Source: [Flavobacterium] thermophilum | Lineage (GTDB): Bacteria; Bacillota; Bacilli; Bacillales; Anoxybacillaceae | Reading direction: 5' to 3' | DNA length: 64,000 bases | Assembly: GCA_900450595.1 (NCBI GenBank) | Contig: UGGS01000001.1 | Span: 1,364,001 to 1,428,000 of the forward strand | Shown: in pieces, positions 27,159 through 35,265 of the stretch | Numbering within the stretch: position 1 is the stretch's first letter | Layout: the number at the start of each line of letters is the position of its first letter | The notes under the pieces: model-generated | What the model was told of the DNA's origin: nothing | Databases searched by the model: none | What the model saw: only the letters and a program-made list of their open reading frames with translations | Program-made: the position numbers and the translations under genes

Positions 27159-27584
27159 TTAAATAGATTTCAAAAGATCAATTAATTCTCTGCACTCATT
27201 GATAATCGATTCTCTTCCCTCTTTTACATACTGTCTAATCACATCTGCTTGACAATTAATTGTATTTTTGCCTTTGAACATATCGCTAAAATCATCAAAC
27301 TGCTTTGCGTATTCAACTAAATGGGGATTTTCATCTAAATATTTTAACCACAGTAATTTATACCAGTATGTAAGATATTTTGTGTCAAATACCTTTCCTT
27401 TCAACTCAATATGAGTAGGCTGTCTACCTTTTGCATCTCTCCATGTTTTTGGTACTTCATTACCAAATCTTTTGCAAAGTTGATAATGATTTTCTATTGA
27501 ATCATATTTGCCCCACACATTAACTTTTGCATAAAATGCAGAGAATCGTTTATCACCTTTTGAAGAACATTCTAAAATTTTAAT
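27159..27584 (-). CDS. conserved phage protein with apparent non-ATG start
   Basis: A GTG start at 27518 is possible, but the frame stays open upstream and encodes IKILECSSKGDKRFSAFYAKVNV. This resembles the usual N-terminus of a phage family whose members have SSKGDKRFSA-like starts (recalled). GAGAGG stands at the right distance from ATC (27587) or ATT (27584). So the real start is either a rare ATT/ATC or an ATG lost by mutation. Function unknown; helical, with many aromatics. Confidence 0.55.
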   Translation of the reverse strand: MKILECSSKGDKRFSAFYAKVNVWGKYDSIENHYQLCKRFGNEVPKTWRDAKGRQPTHIELKGKVFDTKYLTYWYKLLWLKYLDENPHLVEYAKQFDDFSDMFKGKNTINCQADVIRQYVKEGRESIINECRELIDLLKSI

Positions 27585-27617
27585 GATGTATCACCTCTCC
27601 ACAAAAAATCAATTTTA

Positions 27618-27938
27618 TTAATACTCTGTTGAACAAACAATATACGGTTCATCTTTATTTTCCCATTTCAATACATCTGCAATAGTCACTAACGCAAACC
27701 AGATGCCGTCCATTATTTTCATTTTTCTTGTTACATCTTGATCTTCTTGTGGAATCTCATCTACTTCATACCACATCATTACATTTTCCGGATTAACTTC
27801 ATATGGATAATACATAGGATCTAAAACCTCTTCCTCATTAAGTCCATAATAGTCCATATACCATTGTTTCGCTTCTTCAAGACTTTTGGCAGCCACATAA
27901 TCAAATTCGTTTAATCTAAACACTTTCATTTCTTGCAT
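27618..27938 (-). CDS. hypothetical protein, 106 aa
   Basis: The sequence MKVFRLNEFDYVAAKSLEEAKQWYMDYYGL followed by an acidic stretch with EVLDPMYYPYEV resembles small phage proteins annotated only as conserved. AAGGAG precedes the ATG. Function unknown. Confidence 0.6.
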   Translation of the reverse strand: MQEMKVFRLNEFDYVAAKSLEEAKQWYMDYYGLNEEEVLDPMYYPYEVNPENVMMWYEVDEIPQEDQDVTRKMKIMDGIWFALVTIADVLKWENKDEPYIVCSTEY

Positions 27939-28000
27939 TTGAAAAACTCCTTTCTAAATGAAGTATCGTTTTTATATAATCAGATAACAAATTGTCTCGT

Positions 28001-28165
28001 TTACTCAACAATCCATAAATACAAATCATCTAATGGAATTGTATAAGTGTAAGTATCAATGAGGTTTATACATTTTGCTTTATCTCCATCAATTTCTTTA
28101 ATTAAATAAGGAACAACTATTCCGTTTTGTTTTCTAGAACGTACAATATCATTTACTTTCAGCAT
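28001..28165 (-). CDS. small beta-rich protein, 54 aa
   Basis: A 54-aa ORF (MLKVNDIVRSRKQNGIVVPYLI...) with an SH3/KOW-like start. Its ATG overlaps the stop of the upstream zinc-ribbon gene (TAATG) and GGAAGGGAG lies upstream. Confidence 0.6.
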   Translation of the reverse strand: MLKVNDIVRSRKQNGIVVPYLIKEIDGDKAKCINLIDTYTYTIPLDDLYLWIVE

Positions 28166-28293
28166 TATCTATTCTCCCTTCCACTAATAATATTTTTATA
28201 CTTTAATCTACAATCGAACGAACAAAATCCACCTTGCACATAGAATACACGCAATTTACTTCCACAATATTTACACGTTTTATGTTTTGACAT
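28165..28293 (-). CDS. zinc-ribbon micro-protein, 42 aa
   Basis: A 42-aa protein with CKYCGSK near the N-terminus and CSFDC about 20 residues later, a treble-clef or zinc-ribbon arrangement. Coupled to the next gene by a one-base overlap. Confidence 0.6.
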   Translation of the reverse strand: MSKHKTCKYCGSKLRVFYVQGGFCSFDCRLKYKNIISGRENR

Positions 28294-28307
28294 ATCATTC
28301 ATCCTTT

Positions 28308-28520
28308 TTATAATCTAAAGAATTTTTGAGGAAAGTTTTTTGCTTTTGTGTGAATAAATTCATCAATAACAATTAATGCCACAATAATATTTGCAACAGG
28401 TGTTAAAACAAACATTACATCTAACATTTCAGGCATTGTTGTCATATTATTTTTGGCACGCCATCTTACGCCTATCCATCCAATTATAAATGGTATCACG
28501 TACAATAAAACAAATTCCAA
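28308..28520 (-). CDS. small membrane protein, 70 aa
   Basis: Two predicted transmembrane helices (FVLLYVIPFIIGWIGV; VMFVLTPVANIIVALIVI) joined by a basic loop. AAGGAGG upstream of ATG. Function unknown. Confidence 0.6.
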   Translation of the reverse strand: MEFVLLYVIPFIIGWIGVRWRAKNNMTTMPEMLDVMFVLTPVANIIVALIVIDEFIHTKAKNFPQKFFRL

Positions 28521-28572
28521 TTAATGAATCCTCCTTTAAAATTTTCGTTTTATTTAATATATGTATTATGAT

Positions 28573-29349
28573 TTATTTATAATTATTTAAGTCACTATGT
28601 ATTTCAAGATTATCCAATCGCTTATTCGCAATTTCTATGTATTTTGATTCTGTTTCAAATGCCATGAATTTTCTATTTAACATTCTTGCTGCTACACATT
28701 CAGTTCCACTTCCACAAAACGGGACTAAGATAATATCATTTTCATTTGTATGCAAATTAATTAAAATATCAGTTAACCCTTCAATTCGTTTTTGTGAAGG
28801 ATGTTTACCATAAGTCTTTTCTTTTGAAGGAGTTTGCGTAGTTATAAATACATTTCTTATATTTTTACCTTCGTTTATTTCTTTAGCATAGTTCAAGTTA
28901 TATGTCCAATTCTTTCCTTTTACAGCCCATATTAATTGTTCAGTGCTTTCAGAAGGATTCCTGCCAGTTAAACAAGGCATTGCATTTGTTTTATACCATG
29001 TATAATGAGTTTTAATATCATAACCTATTTTTTCAATTTGGTATCCACAAATATAAATATTATGACGACTTCCCCAAACTAATAATGAACCACCATTTTT
29101 TAAAACACGATAAGCCTCACTAAGCCACAACCAATTAAATTCTTCGAAATTGTCTAGTGTGTCCCATTCTTCTTTTATAGCATAAAATCTTTTTTCTTCT
29201 GATTGTATGTACTTCCCTTTCTTCCCAATATTATATGGAGGATCTGCGATTATTAAATCGACACTATTATCAGGTATCAATTTCATCCCTTCCAAGCAAT
29301 CCATTTGATAAATGCGATTTAATTCTAAACTACCTAATAATTCTTTCAA
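28573..29349 (-). CDS. beta-class DNA methyltransferase
   Basis: A 258-aa enzyme with motif IV IIADPPYNIGKKG and C-terminal motif I ILVPFCGSGTECVAA. The N-terminal MKELLGSLELNRIYQMD and the C-terminal LDNLEIHSDL are nearly identical to the enzyme at 6983-7717; the recognition region differs. TTG start with GGAGATGAT upstream. PSQKRIEGL matches the conserved segment before motif I. Intact. Confidence 0.85.
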   Translation of the reverse strand: MKELLGSLELNRIYQMDCLEGMKLIPDNSVDLIIADPPYNIGKKGKYIQSEEKRFYAIKEEWDTLDNFEEFNWLWLSEAYRVLKNGGSLLVWGSRHNIYICGYQIEKIGYDIKTHYTWYKTNAMPCLTGRNPSESTEQLIWAVKGKNWTYNLNYAKEINEGKNIRNVFITTQTPSKEKTYGKHPSQKRIEGLTDILINLHTNENDIILVPFCGSGTECVAARMLNRKFMAFETESKYIEIANKRLDNLEIHSDLNNYK

Positions 29350-29391
29350 ACTATCATCTCCTTTTATAATTTTCTAAATAAAAGACTGATT

Positions 29392-29586
29392 TTAAACAAC
29401 CTCAAACCAATTTCCAAAATAACCTTCATGACCTACAACAGCTGCAAAATAATGATGTTTATTGCGATCATCAATAATTCCAATCCATTTACCATCATTA
29501 TGTACAACATCATACACTTTATCTTTAGTTACAAAGCGTTCTTTGGAGATTTTCATATAGTCATCCTTAATGGCTTTGAGTTTCAT
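29392..29586 (-). CDS. SH3-like small protein, 64 aa
   Basis: All-beta pattern (SKERFVTKDKVYDVVHNDGKWIGIIDDRNKHHYFA) seen in many small Bacillus phage proteins. AAGGAGTGTT upstream. Function unknown. Confidence 0.6.
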   Translation of the reverse strand: MKLKAIKDDYMKISKERFVTKDKVYDVVHNDGKWIGIIDDRNKHHYFAAVVGHEGYFGNWFEVV

Positions 29587-29625
29587 TTATTAACACTCCT
29601 TAACTTTATATTTTTATAATTATAT

Positions 29626-29844
29626 TTATTTATCCATCCTTAACTCAACTGGACAAATCATCTCTAAATCATCCGCAAGATTACCCATTCTGTTTCCATA
29701 TGTATCAGCAGTTACCACAAAATCATCTTCTATACCGATAACTTCTAATGGTTTATGGCATTTATTTTTAACAATGTCGCCCTTCTTCCATCGCTGCTCT
29801 TTTCTTATTTGTTTTAGTTGTTGAATAAGTTCGTGTGCTTTCAT
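29626..29844 (-). CDS. hypothetical protein, 72 aa
   Basis: An N-terminal helix (MKAHELIQQLKQIRKEQRW) followed by a KOW/SH3-like module (KKGDIVKNKCHKPLEVIGIEDDFVV). The ATG at 29844 is better spaced from AAGGA than the one four codons upstream. Function unknown. Confidence 0.55.
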   Translation of the reverse strand: MKAHELIQQLKQIRKEQRWKKGDIVKNKCHKPLEVIGIEDDFVVTADTYGNRMGNLADDLEMICPVELRMDK

Positions 29845-29877
29845 AAAACTTATCATCCTTTATTAGTTGGTTTAACA

Positions 29878-30114
29878 TTAATTACCAACATATTTTGCTT
29901 CTAAAAACTTCTCCCACAACTTAAATTCATCATCTATATAATTTTGAAAATCTTCACTCTCACAGAAAGTATCTACTGACTGTTGCATACACTCAAATTC
30001 TTCCTCTAAAGGCAATTCAACTACATGAATTCTATTCATATACGCCCACCTGATGATTTGATCTTTATTAGCATTGCTTCCTACAAGTTCATTCATCTTT
30101 TCTAGATTTGTCAT
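29878..30114 (-). CDS. hypothetical acidic protein, 78 aa
   Basis: Not recognised. The N-terminus (MTNLEKMNELVGSNANKDQIIRWAYMNRI) looks helical and the rest strongly acidic. Similar small acidic proteins are common in phage early regions. Confidence 0.55.
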   Translation of the reverse strand: MTNLEKMNELVGSNANKDQIIRWAYMNRIHVVELPLEEEFECMQQSVDTFCESEDFQNYIDDEFKLWEKFLEAKYVGN

Positions 30115-30167
30115 TTTTAATCCTCCCTTTTTATTAAATACACTTTTTCTTCGTACTGTTCACTAAA

Positions 30168-30365
30168 TTATTTTTTAGAATTAACTTCTTTTACAAATTC
30201 TAAAGCCTTTTCTAATTCATCTTGATAAAGATAAATTGTAGTGTCGTTATAACCGTTTAAATAATTTTTTAAAGTCAGTGTTAAAGCGACAAGTTCACCA
30301 TCTGTTTCAACTTTCAAACTAGACCTATCATTATCAAAAATCACTTTACTTTTCATTTCTTCCAC
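30168..30365 (-). CDS. hypothetical protein, 65 aa
   Basis: Not recognised. GTG at 30365 is chosen because AAGGAG is eight bases upstream. Beta-strands first (SKVIFDNDRSSLKVETDGELVALTLTL), helix last (ELEKALEFVKEV). Confidence 0.55.
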   Translation of the reverse strand: MEEMKSKVIFDNDRSSLKVETDGELVALTLTLKNYLNGYNDTTIYLYQDELEKALEFVKEVNSKK

Positions 30366-30415
30366 TTTAATCACTCCTTTACAGTATGTGTCTAACATCA
30401 ATTAAAACAGTCATT

Positions 30416-30571
30416 TTAATCAAATTTACCATCTACAATAAATTCATAAAGCATTTTATAAGCCATTTTTCCGCCTTTAAAAATTAACTCTTCTTCGTAG
30501 TTTCTTTTTGGAACATTTTCAATTTCGTTAAGTTTCAATTCTAATCACTTTAACAGTTTATTCTTATCCAT
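30416..30571 (-). pseudogene. small gene interrupted by in-frame TGA
   Basis: The frame MDKNKLLK-stop-LELKLNEIENVPKRNYEEELIF... is open for 51 sense codons apart from a TGA at 30547-30545 (codon 9). Its start overlaps the preceding gene. The position would suit Trp (TGG to TGA). Confidence 0.55.
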
Positions 30572-30743
30572 TCTTGCTAGCCTCCTCTAATTCAGCTAAA
30601 ATCAACCATATACTCTCTTCGCTGTTCTCTCTGGCGTGCTGAAGGTCGGCAATTGCTATTCTTAATTCACCATTTTCTATATTGTTCAATGCTCTTTCTA
30701 AATTCTTCATTGCTTTCTCGATCTTTTCTACAACAAAATCCAT
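30564..30743 (-). CDS. helical acidic protein, 59 aa
   Basis: A 59-aa ORF (MDFVVEKIEKAMKNLERALNNIENG...) predicted wholly helical. GAGGTGATG upstream. First gene after the promoter at 30784-30812. Confidence 0.6.
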   Translation of the reverse strand: MDFVVEKIEKAMKNLERALNNIENGELRIAIADLQHARENSEESIWLILAELEEASKNG

Positions 30744-30783
30744 GAGATATTATCATCACCTCGCTTTTTTGAATTCTAATATT

Positions 30784-30812
30784 ATTATATTTTACTTAAT
30801 TCATTTTGACAA
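30784..30812 (-). promoter_or_regulatory. sigma-A-type promoter downstream of tdk
   Basis: TTGTCA (30812-30807), 17-base spacer containing AATTAAGTAAAA, TATAAT (30789-30784) on the minus strand. Same layout as the promoters at 11253 and 51851. Confidence 0.6.
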
Positions 30813-30823
30813 CCACTTTTTTA

Positions 30824-31402
30824 TTATTTTTTACTATTATTTTTAAATTTAATATAACACTTCCGACAAACAGGTAAATACTCCTCATCACCGATTTGAA
30901 TTTGTTCGCCTTCAAAAACAGGATTACCATCAACTGTTCTTAAATTCATTCGAGCTTTTCTGTCGCAATACCAACAAACTGTTTTAATTTCTTGAATCTT
31001 ATCTGCTAATTCAACTAATCGTTTACTTCCTTCAAATAACTTACCTTGAAAATCTGTTAATAATCCAAAACACAATACAGGCACATTCAATTCATCCGCA
31101 ATACGAGCTAATTCATCAATATGATGTTCTTTAGCAAATTGAATTTCGTCACATAAAACAGCATGATATTTTCGTAATTTCACCATATTGTATATGTATT
31201 CGTAATCATTTTCATCAAATGTATAAACTGGATATGTCGTCTCTAACGCTCTCGACTTAACAATATTACCATCTCTCGTATCAATTGAAGGCTTAAATAT
31301 GATAATTGGTTTGTTTTGCTGCTGATAATTATAAGCCGTCATAATTAATTGAGCTGATTTAGATGAACGCATAGTGCCATAATAGAAAATTAATTTACTC
31401 AT
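30824..31402 (-). CDS. tdk: thymidine kinase
   Basis: A 192-aa type II thymidine kinase. The P-loop is YGTMRSSKSAQLI, the DEIQF motif gives the catalytic Glu (residue about 90), the lasso region is FGLLTDFQGKLFEGSKRLVELAD, and the structural zinc is bound by CWYC and CRKC. It phosphorylates thymidine to dTMP in the salvage pathway and complements the phage nrd genes. It overlaps the upstream gene by eight bases. Confidence 0.95.
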   Translation of the reverse strand: MSKLIFYYGTMRSSKSAQLIMTAYNYQQQNKPIIIFKPSIDTRDGNIVKSRALETTYPVYTFDENDYEYIYNMVKLRKYHAVLCDEIQFAKEHHIDELARIADELNVPVLCFGLLTDFQGKLFEGSKRLVELADKIQEIKTVCWYCDRKARMNLRTVDGNPVFEGEQIQIGDEEYLPVCRKCYIKFKNNSKK

Positions 31403-31622
31403 TTACTTTCTCCTTTCTATGATGATGCCCAATCCCTAAAACATATCCAGTCAACACGCTAAATAAACCAAAAATAAAATTCTCTAAAGGAGGAATCCAA
31501 ATACGCCAATCTTTTGTTCCCGTATCAATAATACCCCAAAATCCAATCAGCGCAACACCGATATGTATAACACCTTCTAATGTATTAAGTATTGCTAATC
31601 CTTTAATTAACCATTTCATCAT
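31395..31622 (-). CDS. membrane protein, 75 aa
   Basis: Two hydrophobic helices (GLAILNTLEGVIHIGVALIGFWGII; FIFGLFSVLTGYVLGI) and a His-rich tail. Both ends overlap neighbouring genes by four to eight bases. Function unknown. Confidence 0.6.
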   Translation of the reverse strand: MMKWLIKGLAILNTLEGVIHIGVALIGFWGIIDTGTKDWRIWIPPLENFIFGLFSVLTGYVLGIGHHHRKEKVNE

Positions 31623-31942
31623 TCGTTTACCACTTCAATCTCTTCATTTTCTTCAATCCCTAATTCTTTATTTAATTCATTATATTTTTCTTTATCTAAT
31701 GTCCAATCTTCAGGTACATAACATTTATTTCTCATCCATACAACCTTATCATCTTTCACTAAAAACCAAAGTGAACCATACTTGTACAACTGACAAGGAT
31801 AACCTGATGAATCTTCTTTCTTTGCTAAAAGCATGTTACGTGTCATCTTACGTCTAATTTGATCATATGAAATATTTTTATTCCCTTTCACATTGTTTCG
31901 ATAGTATTTTTCTACCTTTCTTTTCAATTTCAACAATTCCAT
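31619..31942 (-). CDS. hypothetical protein, 107 aa
   Basis: Not recognised. The N-terminus is basic and helical (LLKLKRKVEKYYRNNVKGNKN), then strands with YKYGSLWFLVKDDKVVWMRNKCYVPEDW. Stop overlaps the next ATG. Confidence 0.55.
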   Translation of the reverse strand: MELLKLKRKVEKYYRNNVKGNKNISYDQIRRKMTRNMLLAKKEDSSGYPCQLYKYGSLWFLVKDDKVVWMRNKCYVPEDWTLDKEKYNELNKELGIEENEEIEVVNE

Positions 31943-31960
31943 TATGCTTCATCTCCTTTT

Positions 31961-32362
31961 TTATTTATATATCATTTGCAATATTTGTTTTGGAACAAAA
32001 GTTCTAACTATATTACCTTTTGCAGCGTTCTTGGCTAAATGATGTGCTGTTGTATTTTGTCTTCTTGGTATCCAGCCAAATGCTATATTATTTATCTCAG
32101 AATGATATTTGCTCGCAAATTCATTTACTATATCTCTGTTGTCAGACAAAATTATAATGTCGTTATTTATATTTAATTCTTTTAACTTATACAAAGCATA
32201 CACAATTGCTAACCGTTCACAGTGGAACGAATCTTTACAATGTGTTCTAATATTGTAGTAATACCTCCCTTTATACCGATCAATCACAACCATTCCTATT
32301 CCGCTTTCCTTGTTCTTGTGATAAGAACCATCTACTTTAACTATATATCTTCGTCTTGGCAC
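31961..32362 (-). CDS. RNase HI-like protein
   Basis: A 133-aa RNase H fold: D11 in VKVDGSYH, E49 in FHCERLAI, D74 in ILSDNRDIV. The fourth acidic position is replaced by His (NTTAHHLAKNA instead of the usual AD-x-LA), so metal chemistry may differ from E. coli RNase HI. It may remove RNA primers or act on R-loops. Confidence 0.75.
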   Translation of the reverse strand: MPRRRYIVKVDGSYHKNKESGIGMVVIDRYKGRYYYNIRTHCKDSFHCERLAIVYALYKLKELNINNDIIILSDNRDIVNEFASKYHSEINNIAFGWIPRRQNTTAHHLAKNAAKGNIVRTFVPKQILQMIYK

Positions 32363-32393
32363 TTTATTTTCTCCTCTCTATGTTAATTCTTAT

Positions 32394-32837
32394 TTATATA
32401 TTTTCCTTTAATTTATCCATCTCAACACTAAATTTCTCTCCCATTTTCTTTAATTCATCTAATCCACCGCCAACTAAACCAAACTTAACCCATTCTGGAT
32501 AACGAAATTTCTTTAATACTTCTTTAAATTCTTTTGTACTCAACAAAGGTTCTAGTTCATAAATCCAAACATTATTAAAAAACCATACTGTTATTAACGC
32601 ATCCCATAATGCTCTCGAATCAAAACATAATTTATGTATATACTTATAATATGTTATTCTTGCTAATATTCCATTATAATTAGCTCTCATTAATACTTCT
32701 GTAATATTTTTAATATCTCTATTACCATTAAGTATCTCATATTTAGCGTGATAAAAATCATTTATTGCTATGTAGTCAAATGTTTTAAATAATTCATTCT
32801 GCAATATTCGCACTTGTTCATTGAAAGGTATACTCAC
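32394..32837 (-). CDS. hypothetical protein, 147 aa
   Basis: Not recognised. Helical and rich in Phe and Tyr. GTG 32837 has GAGGTGA eight bases upstream and is preferred to the upstream ATG. Confidence 0.5.
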   Translation of the reverse strand: MSIPFNEQVRILQNELFKTFDYIAINDFYHAKYEILNGNRDIKNITEVLMRANYNGILARITYYKYIHKLCFDSRALWDALITVWFFNNVWIYELEPLLSTKEFKEVLKKFRYPEWVKFGLVGGGLDELKKMGEKFSVEMDKLKENI

Positions 32838-32870
32838 TGTATTATCACCTCTTTGCATAAAGTTTGTCCT

Positions 32871-33455
32871 TTATTCAAATTCCTTTAAATACTTTTCAAC
32901 CTCAATAAAAACATCACAAATCTTTTCATAATCATCAACACTCAAATTATGCTCTCCACGATTTAAATATGTACAATATTCTACATCAAGTTTTGTTGAA
33001 GCTTCATATAACTTTTTTAATAAATTATTTAATTTACTAATCTCCTCCATATATATTTCTTTCTCAACTAACAATGACTCAATAGTAGGTAAATCAGCAA
33101 TTGGACATAACATTGAAAGCTGTTTGCGAAGTTTTTCGTTTTCTTCTTGTACTTGTTGGAGCTGTTTCTTTAATTGATATCGATCTTCTAACCATTTATT
33201 TTTATAAAACTCCCTCATTTTTGCATTTTGTTCATTTTCTTGCTGCAACTCCTCAATAACTGGCTTAATACCTTCAAACACTTCATTTAAAAATTCCTCA
33301 TCAACTTCAACAAAATCATCTAATGTCATTGTTCCATAGCTAAATGCTTCTTTTGATCTAGTCAAATGATAAAGATATGTACCATCTTCACATTCATCAG
33401 TTAAACCAAAATGTGAAGCCAAGATATTTCTGATTTGCTGTAATTTATCATTCAT
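32871..33455 (-). CDS. coiled-coil protein, 194 aa
   Basis: The central region (EELQQENEQNAKMREFYKNKW... LQQVQEENEKLRKQL) is a long coiled coil. The first part (NILASHFGLTDECEDGTYLYHLTRSKEAF) resembles a family of Bacillus phage proteins of unknown function. Confidence 0.6.
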   Translation of the reverse strand: MNDKLQQIRNILASHFGLTDECEDGTYLYHLTRSKEAFSYGTMTLDDFVEVDEEFLNEVFEGIKPVIEELQQENEQNAKMREFYKNKWLEDRYQLKKQLQQVQEENEKLRKQLSMLCPIADLPTIESLLVEKEIYMEEISKLNNLLKKLYEASTKLDVEYCTYLNRGEHNLSVDDYEKICDVFIEVEKYLKEFE

Positions 33456-33637
33456 TCTTCCACCTCCAATATCAACTCTCTATATTTTTCAATTTCATAC
33501 CCTCCCCAGAGTGTCGGATCACCAAGCTCTCTTAATTGTTTAATCTTTTTTGCTCGCTCAATAAGCCATTCTATATCTCGATCTTCGATAAACCCTCTTC
33601 TGAACCAATCTTCGATCTCATGTAATTTATTATTCAT
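33452..33637 (-). CDS. hypothetical protein, 61 aa
   Basis: Not recognised. A helical, charged small protein (HEIEDWFRRGFIEDRDIEWLIERAKK). It overlaps the next gene start by four bases. Confidence 0.55.
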   Translation of the reverse strand: MNNKLHEIEDWFRRGFIEDRDIEWLIERAKKIKQLRELGDPTLWGGYEIEKYRELILEVEE

Positions 33638-33683
33638 TTATATTTACCTCCTATTATTATATTTTTTCTACAAATTGAAACTT

Positions 33684-33890
33684 TTATCTAATTTCTTTTT
33701 GATTTAACGTCATCGCAAAACGTTTCACACATTTATCATTTTTATTGCATAAATGGTAGACCCTATTTGAAAATGGTGTTTCTACGCAACCATGTTGCAA
33801 TACTTTACCTAAATGAATTTCTAAAATATTTGTTTTATCTGCATGAAGCTTTCCACACATGTCACATACATAAGTTTGTGGAACAAACAT
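33684..33890 (-). CDS. zinc-finger small protein, 68 aa
   Basis: CDMCGK near residue 10 and two more Cys later (YHLCNKNDKCV) suggest a bound zinc. GGGAGG precedes the ATG at 33890. Function unknown. Confidence 0.6.
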   Translation of the reverse strand: MFVPQTYVCDMCGKLHADKTNILEIHLGKVLQHGCVETPFSNRVYHLCNKNDKCVKRFAMTLNQKEIR

Positions 33891-33919
33891 CGCTCTAACC
33901 TCCCGATAAATCAAACTTT

Positions 33920-34170
33920 TTATTCGATTTCTTCAACAATTAATTTAATTTTTACCATCTTACCTGTATACCCAAATAAATGAAAAGGGTATAATCTTAA
34001 TAATGATTTTTTATCTGGTATAAAATTCCCTTCCTCATCCCAATACCCATTAGCATAATCAAAATCATCTGGTTCTTTTCCTGTAATTTAAATGTTTCCT
34101 TATCTACTTCAAAACAAAATTCTTCGCCATCACCTGAATTAAATCCAACAAATTCAAACTCCTTTTTCAC
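33920..34170 (-). pseudogene. small gene with one-base frameshift
   Basis: GTG at 34170 (AAAGGAGATG upstream) opens KKEFEFVGFNSGDGEEFCFEVDKETFK, then the frame is lost near 34085-34092. The -1 frame continues TGKEPDDFDYANGYWDEEGNFIP to a stop at 33920. One missing A in a short run (AAATT for AAAATT) explains it. With that base restored the product would be 83 aa. Confidence 0.6.
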
Positions 34171-34206
34171 ATTAACATCTCCTTTCTGTTTAAAATGGAA
34201 TTTCGT

Positions 34207-34542
34207 TTAAATTTCAACATCAATACCTTTTGCTTTAAGCATAGTTATACAAATAGTTTTTGCAAGGTTAGTGCCCCACCATGTAAATGTTTCTTCAGGT
34301 GTATCGATCGAAACACAATATTTTTGCACTTTATCAAAAGAGAAAATGCCTTTAGATATTGAATAGTTATCAAATTGTTCTAAAGCCATCATAGCGTCCA
34401 CAATATTAGCTGTAGGAGACCATTTTTCAAATTTAAATGCACTACCATCTTCACGTTTAAGATATTTATCAGTACCGTAAGTTACTAATTTCCACTCCAT
34501 CACTTTCTCCGCAACCAAACGGTCAATTGCACGTGAATCCAT
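34207..34542 (-). CDS. phage ABA-sandwich domain protein
   Basis: A 111-aa protein. IDRLVAEKVMEWKLV at the start, FEKWSPTANIVDAMMALEQF in the middle and ETFTWWGTNLAKTICITMLKAKGI at the end match the BC1881-type phage ABA-sandwich family. Role unknown. Confidence 0.75.
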   Translation of the reverse strand: MDSRAIDRLVAEKVMEWKLVTYGTDKYLKREDGSAFKFEKWSPTANIVDAMMALEQFDNYSISKGIFSFDKVQKYCVSIDTPEETFTWWGTNLAKTICITMLKAKGIDVEI

Positions 34543-34546
34543 TGTA

Positions 34547-34768
34547 TCACTCTTCCTTCATAAATGTTTTAATCCAATCAGGATATCTTACCAACATTTC
34601 CTCTAAAATTAAAAATTCCAATTCCTCTTCACATTCATCACAATTTAGACACTCTACTTGACCACAATAATCACCATCATACACACTGATCATTTCGTTG
34701 CCACAAAATGGGCAATATTTCATCTTATTGATTGAATCAGCCCTAAATACATAATGCAATACACTCAC
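34547..34768 (-). CDS. zinc-ribbon protein, 73 aa
   Basis: CPFCGNE and CLNCDECEEE form a Lar-like zinc ribbon. The GTG start at 34768 overlaps the upstream stop as GTGA. An internal ATG (MKYCPFCG) is an alternative start. Lar-type proteins modulate restriction, but similarity here is only in the Cys pattern. Confidence 0.6.
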   Translation of the reverse strand: MSVLHYVFRADSINKMKYCPFCGNEMISVYDGDYCGQVECLNCDECEEELEFLILEEMLVRYPDWIKTFMKEE

Positions 34769-35010
34769 TCCCCATATTTTACCTTTGCATTTTTGAATTT
34801 CATTTCTGTATAATCATTTTTGAAAATCACCTCATCACCAATTACTTTTACATATTTCTCATATGTATGAATTACCTTCCCATCCGCATAAATCGTTACT
34901 TTCTCACCTTTATCATCCACCTGTAATTTCTCTGGTGTGCTCGTATGGTTTAGACCGATCAAAGTAAACAGAATTAAAGCACCTAACATAAAAACACCAA
35001 ACCTTTTCAT
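34765..35010 (-). CDS. membrane-anchored small protein, 81 aa
   Basis: An N-terminal hydrophobic helix (FGVFMLGALILFTLIGL) precedes a polar beta-rich domain, likely exported and anchored. GGGG lies seven bases before the ATG at 35010. Confidence 0.55.
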   Translation of the reverse strand: MKRFGVFMLGALILFTLIGLNHTSTPEKLQVDDKGEKVTIYADGKVIHTYEKYVKVIGDEVIFKNDYTEMKFKNAKVKYGE

Positions 35011-35058
35011 TATCACACCCCTTTCTATAAAATAACTATTTCATCACATCTTGATTAT

Positions 35059-35087
35059 ATTGTATTATTATATTTTATTTAAGTCAA
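35059..35087 (-). promoter_or_regulatory. promoter upstream of the 34.5-35.0 kb genes
   Basis: TTGACT (35087-35082), 17-base spacer including TAAATAAAATATAAT, TACAAT (35064-35059) on the minus strand. Confidence 0.55.
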
Positions 35088-35100
35088 CTGATTTTTACAA

Positions 35101-35147
35101 AAAAATAACCATCTTAGTTCGAAACATTTTTGTTTCACACCAAGATG
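35101..35147 (-). terminator. intrinsic terminator
   Basis: Stem CATCTTGGTGTGAAAC / GTTTCGAACTAAGATG (35147-35132 and 35125-35110, two mismatches) followed on the minus strand by GGTTATTTTT. It separates the 35262-35471 gene from the promoter at 35059. Confidence 0.65.
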
Positions 35148-35189
35148 ACTTTTGAAATAATTTTATCGCTATTTCTATTTTATATATGT

Positions 35190-35265
35190 TATAATGTACA
35201 TGTTCCAAATGAATTTATTTTCGTTGTTTGGTCACTAGACGTTATGTTTAGTGACTATTTTTTAT
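35190..35265 (+). ncRNA. candidate short plus-strand RNA
   Basis: An extended -10 TGTTATAAT (35187-35195) is followed about 35 bases later by a hairpin GTCACTA / TAGTGAC (35231-35237, 35249-35255) and a T-rich tail TATTTTTTATT. This predicts a transcript of roughly 60 bases running against the flanking minus-strand genes. No clear -35 and no ORF are seen. Confidence 0.4.
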
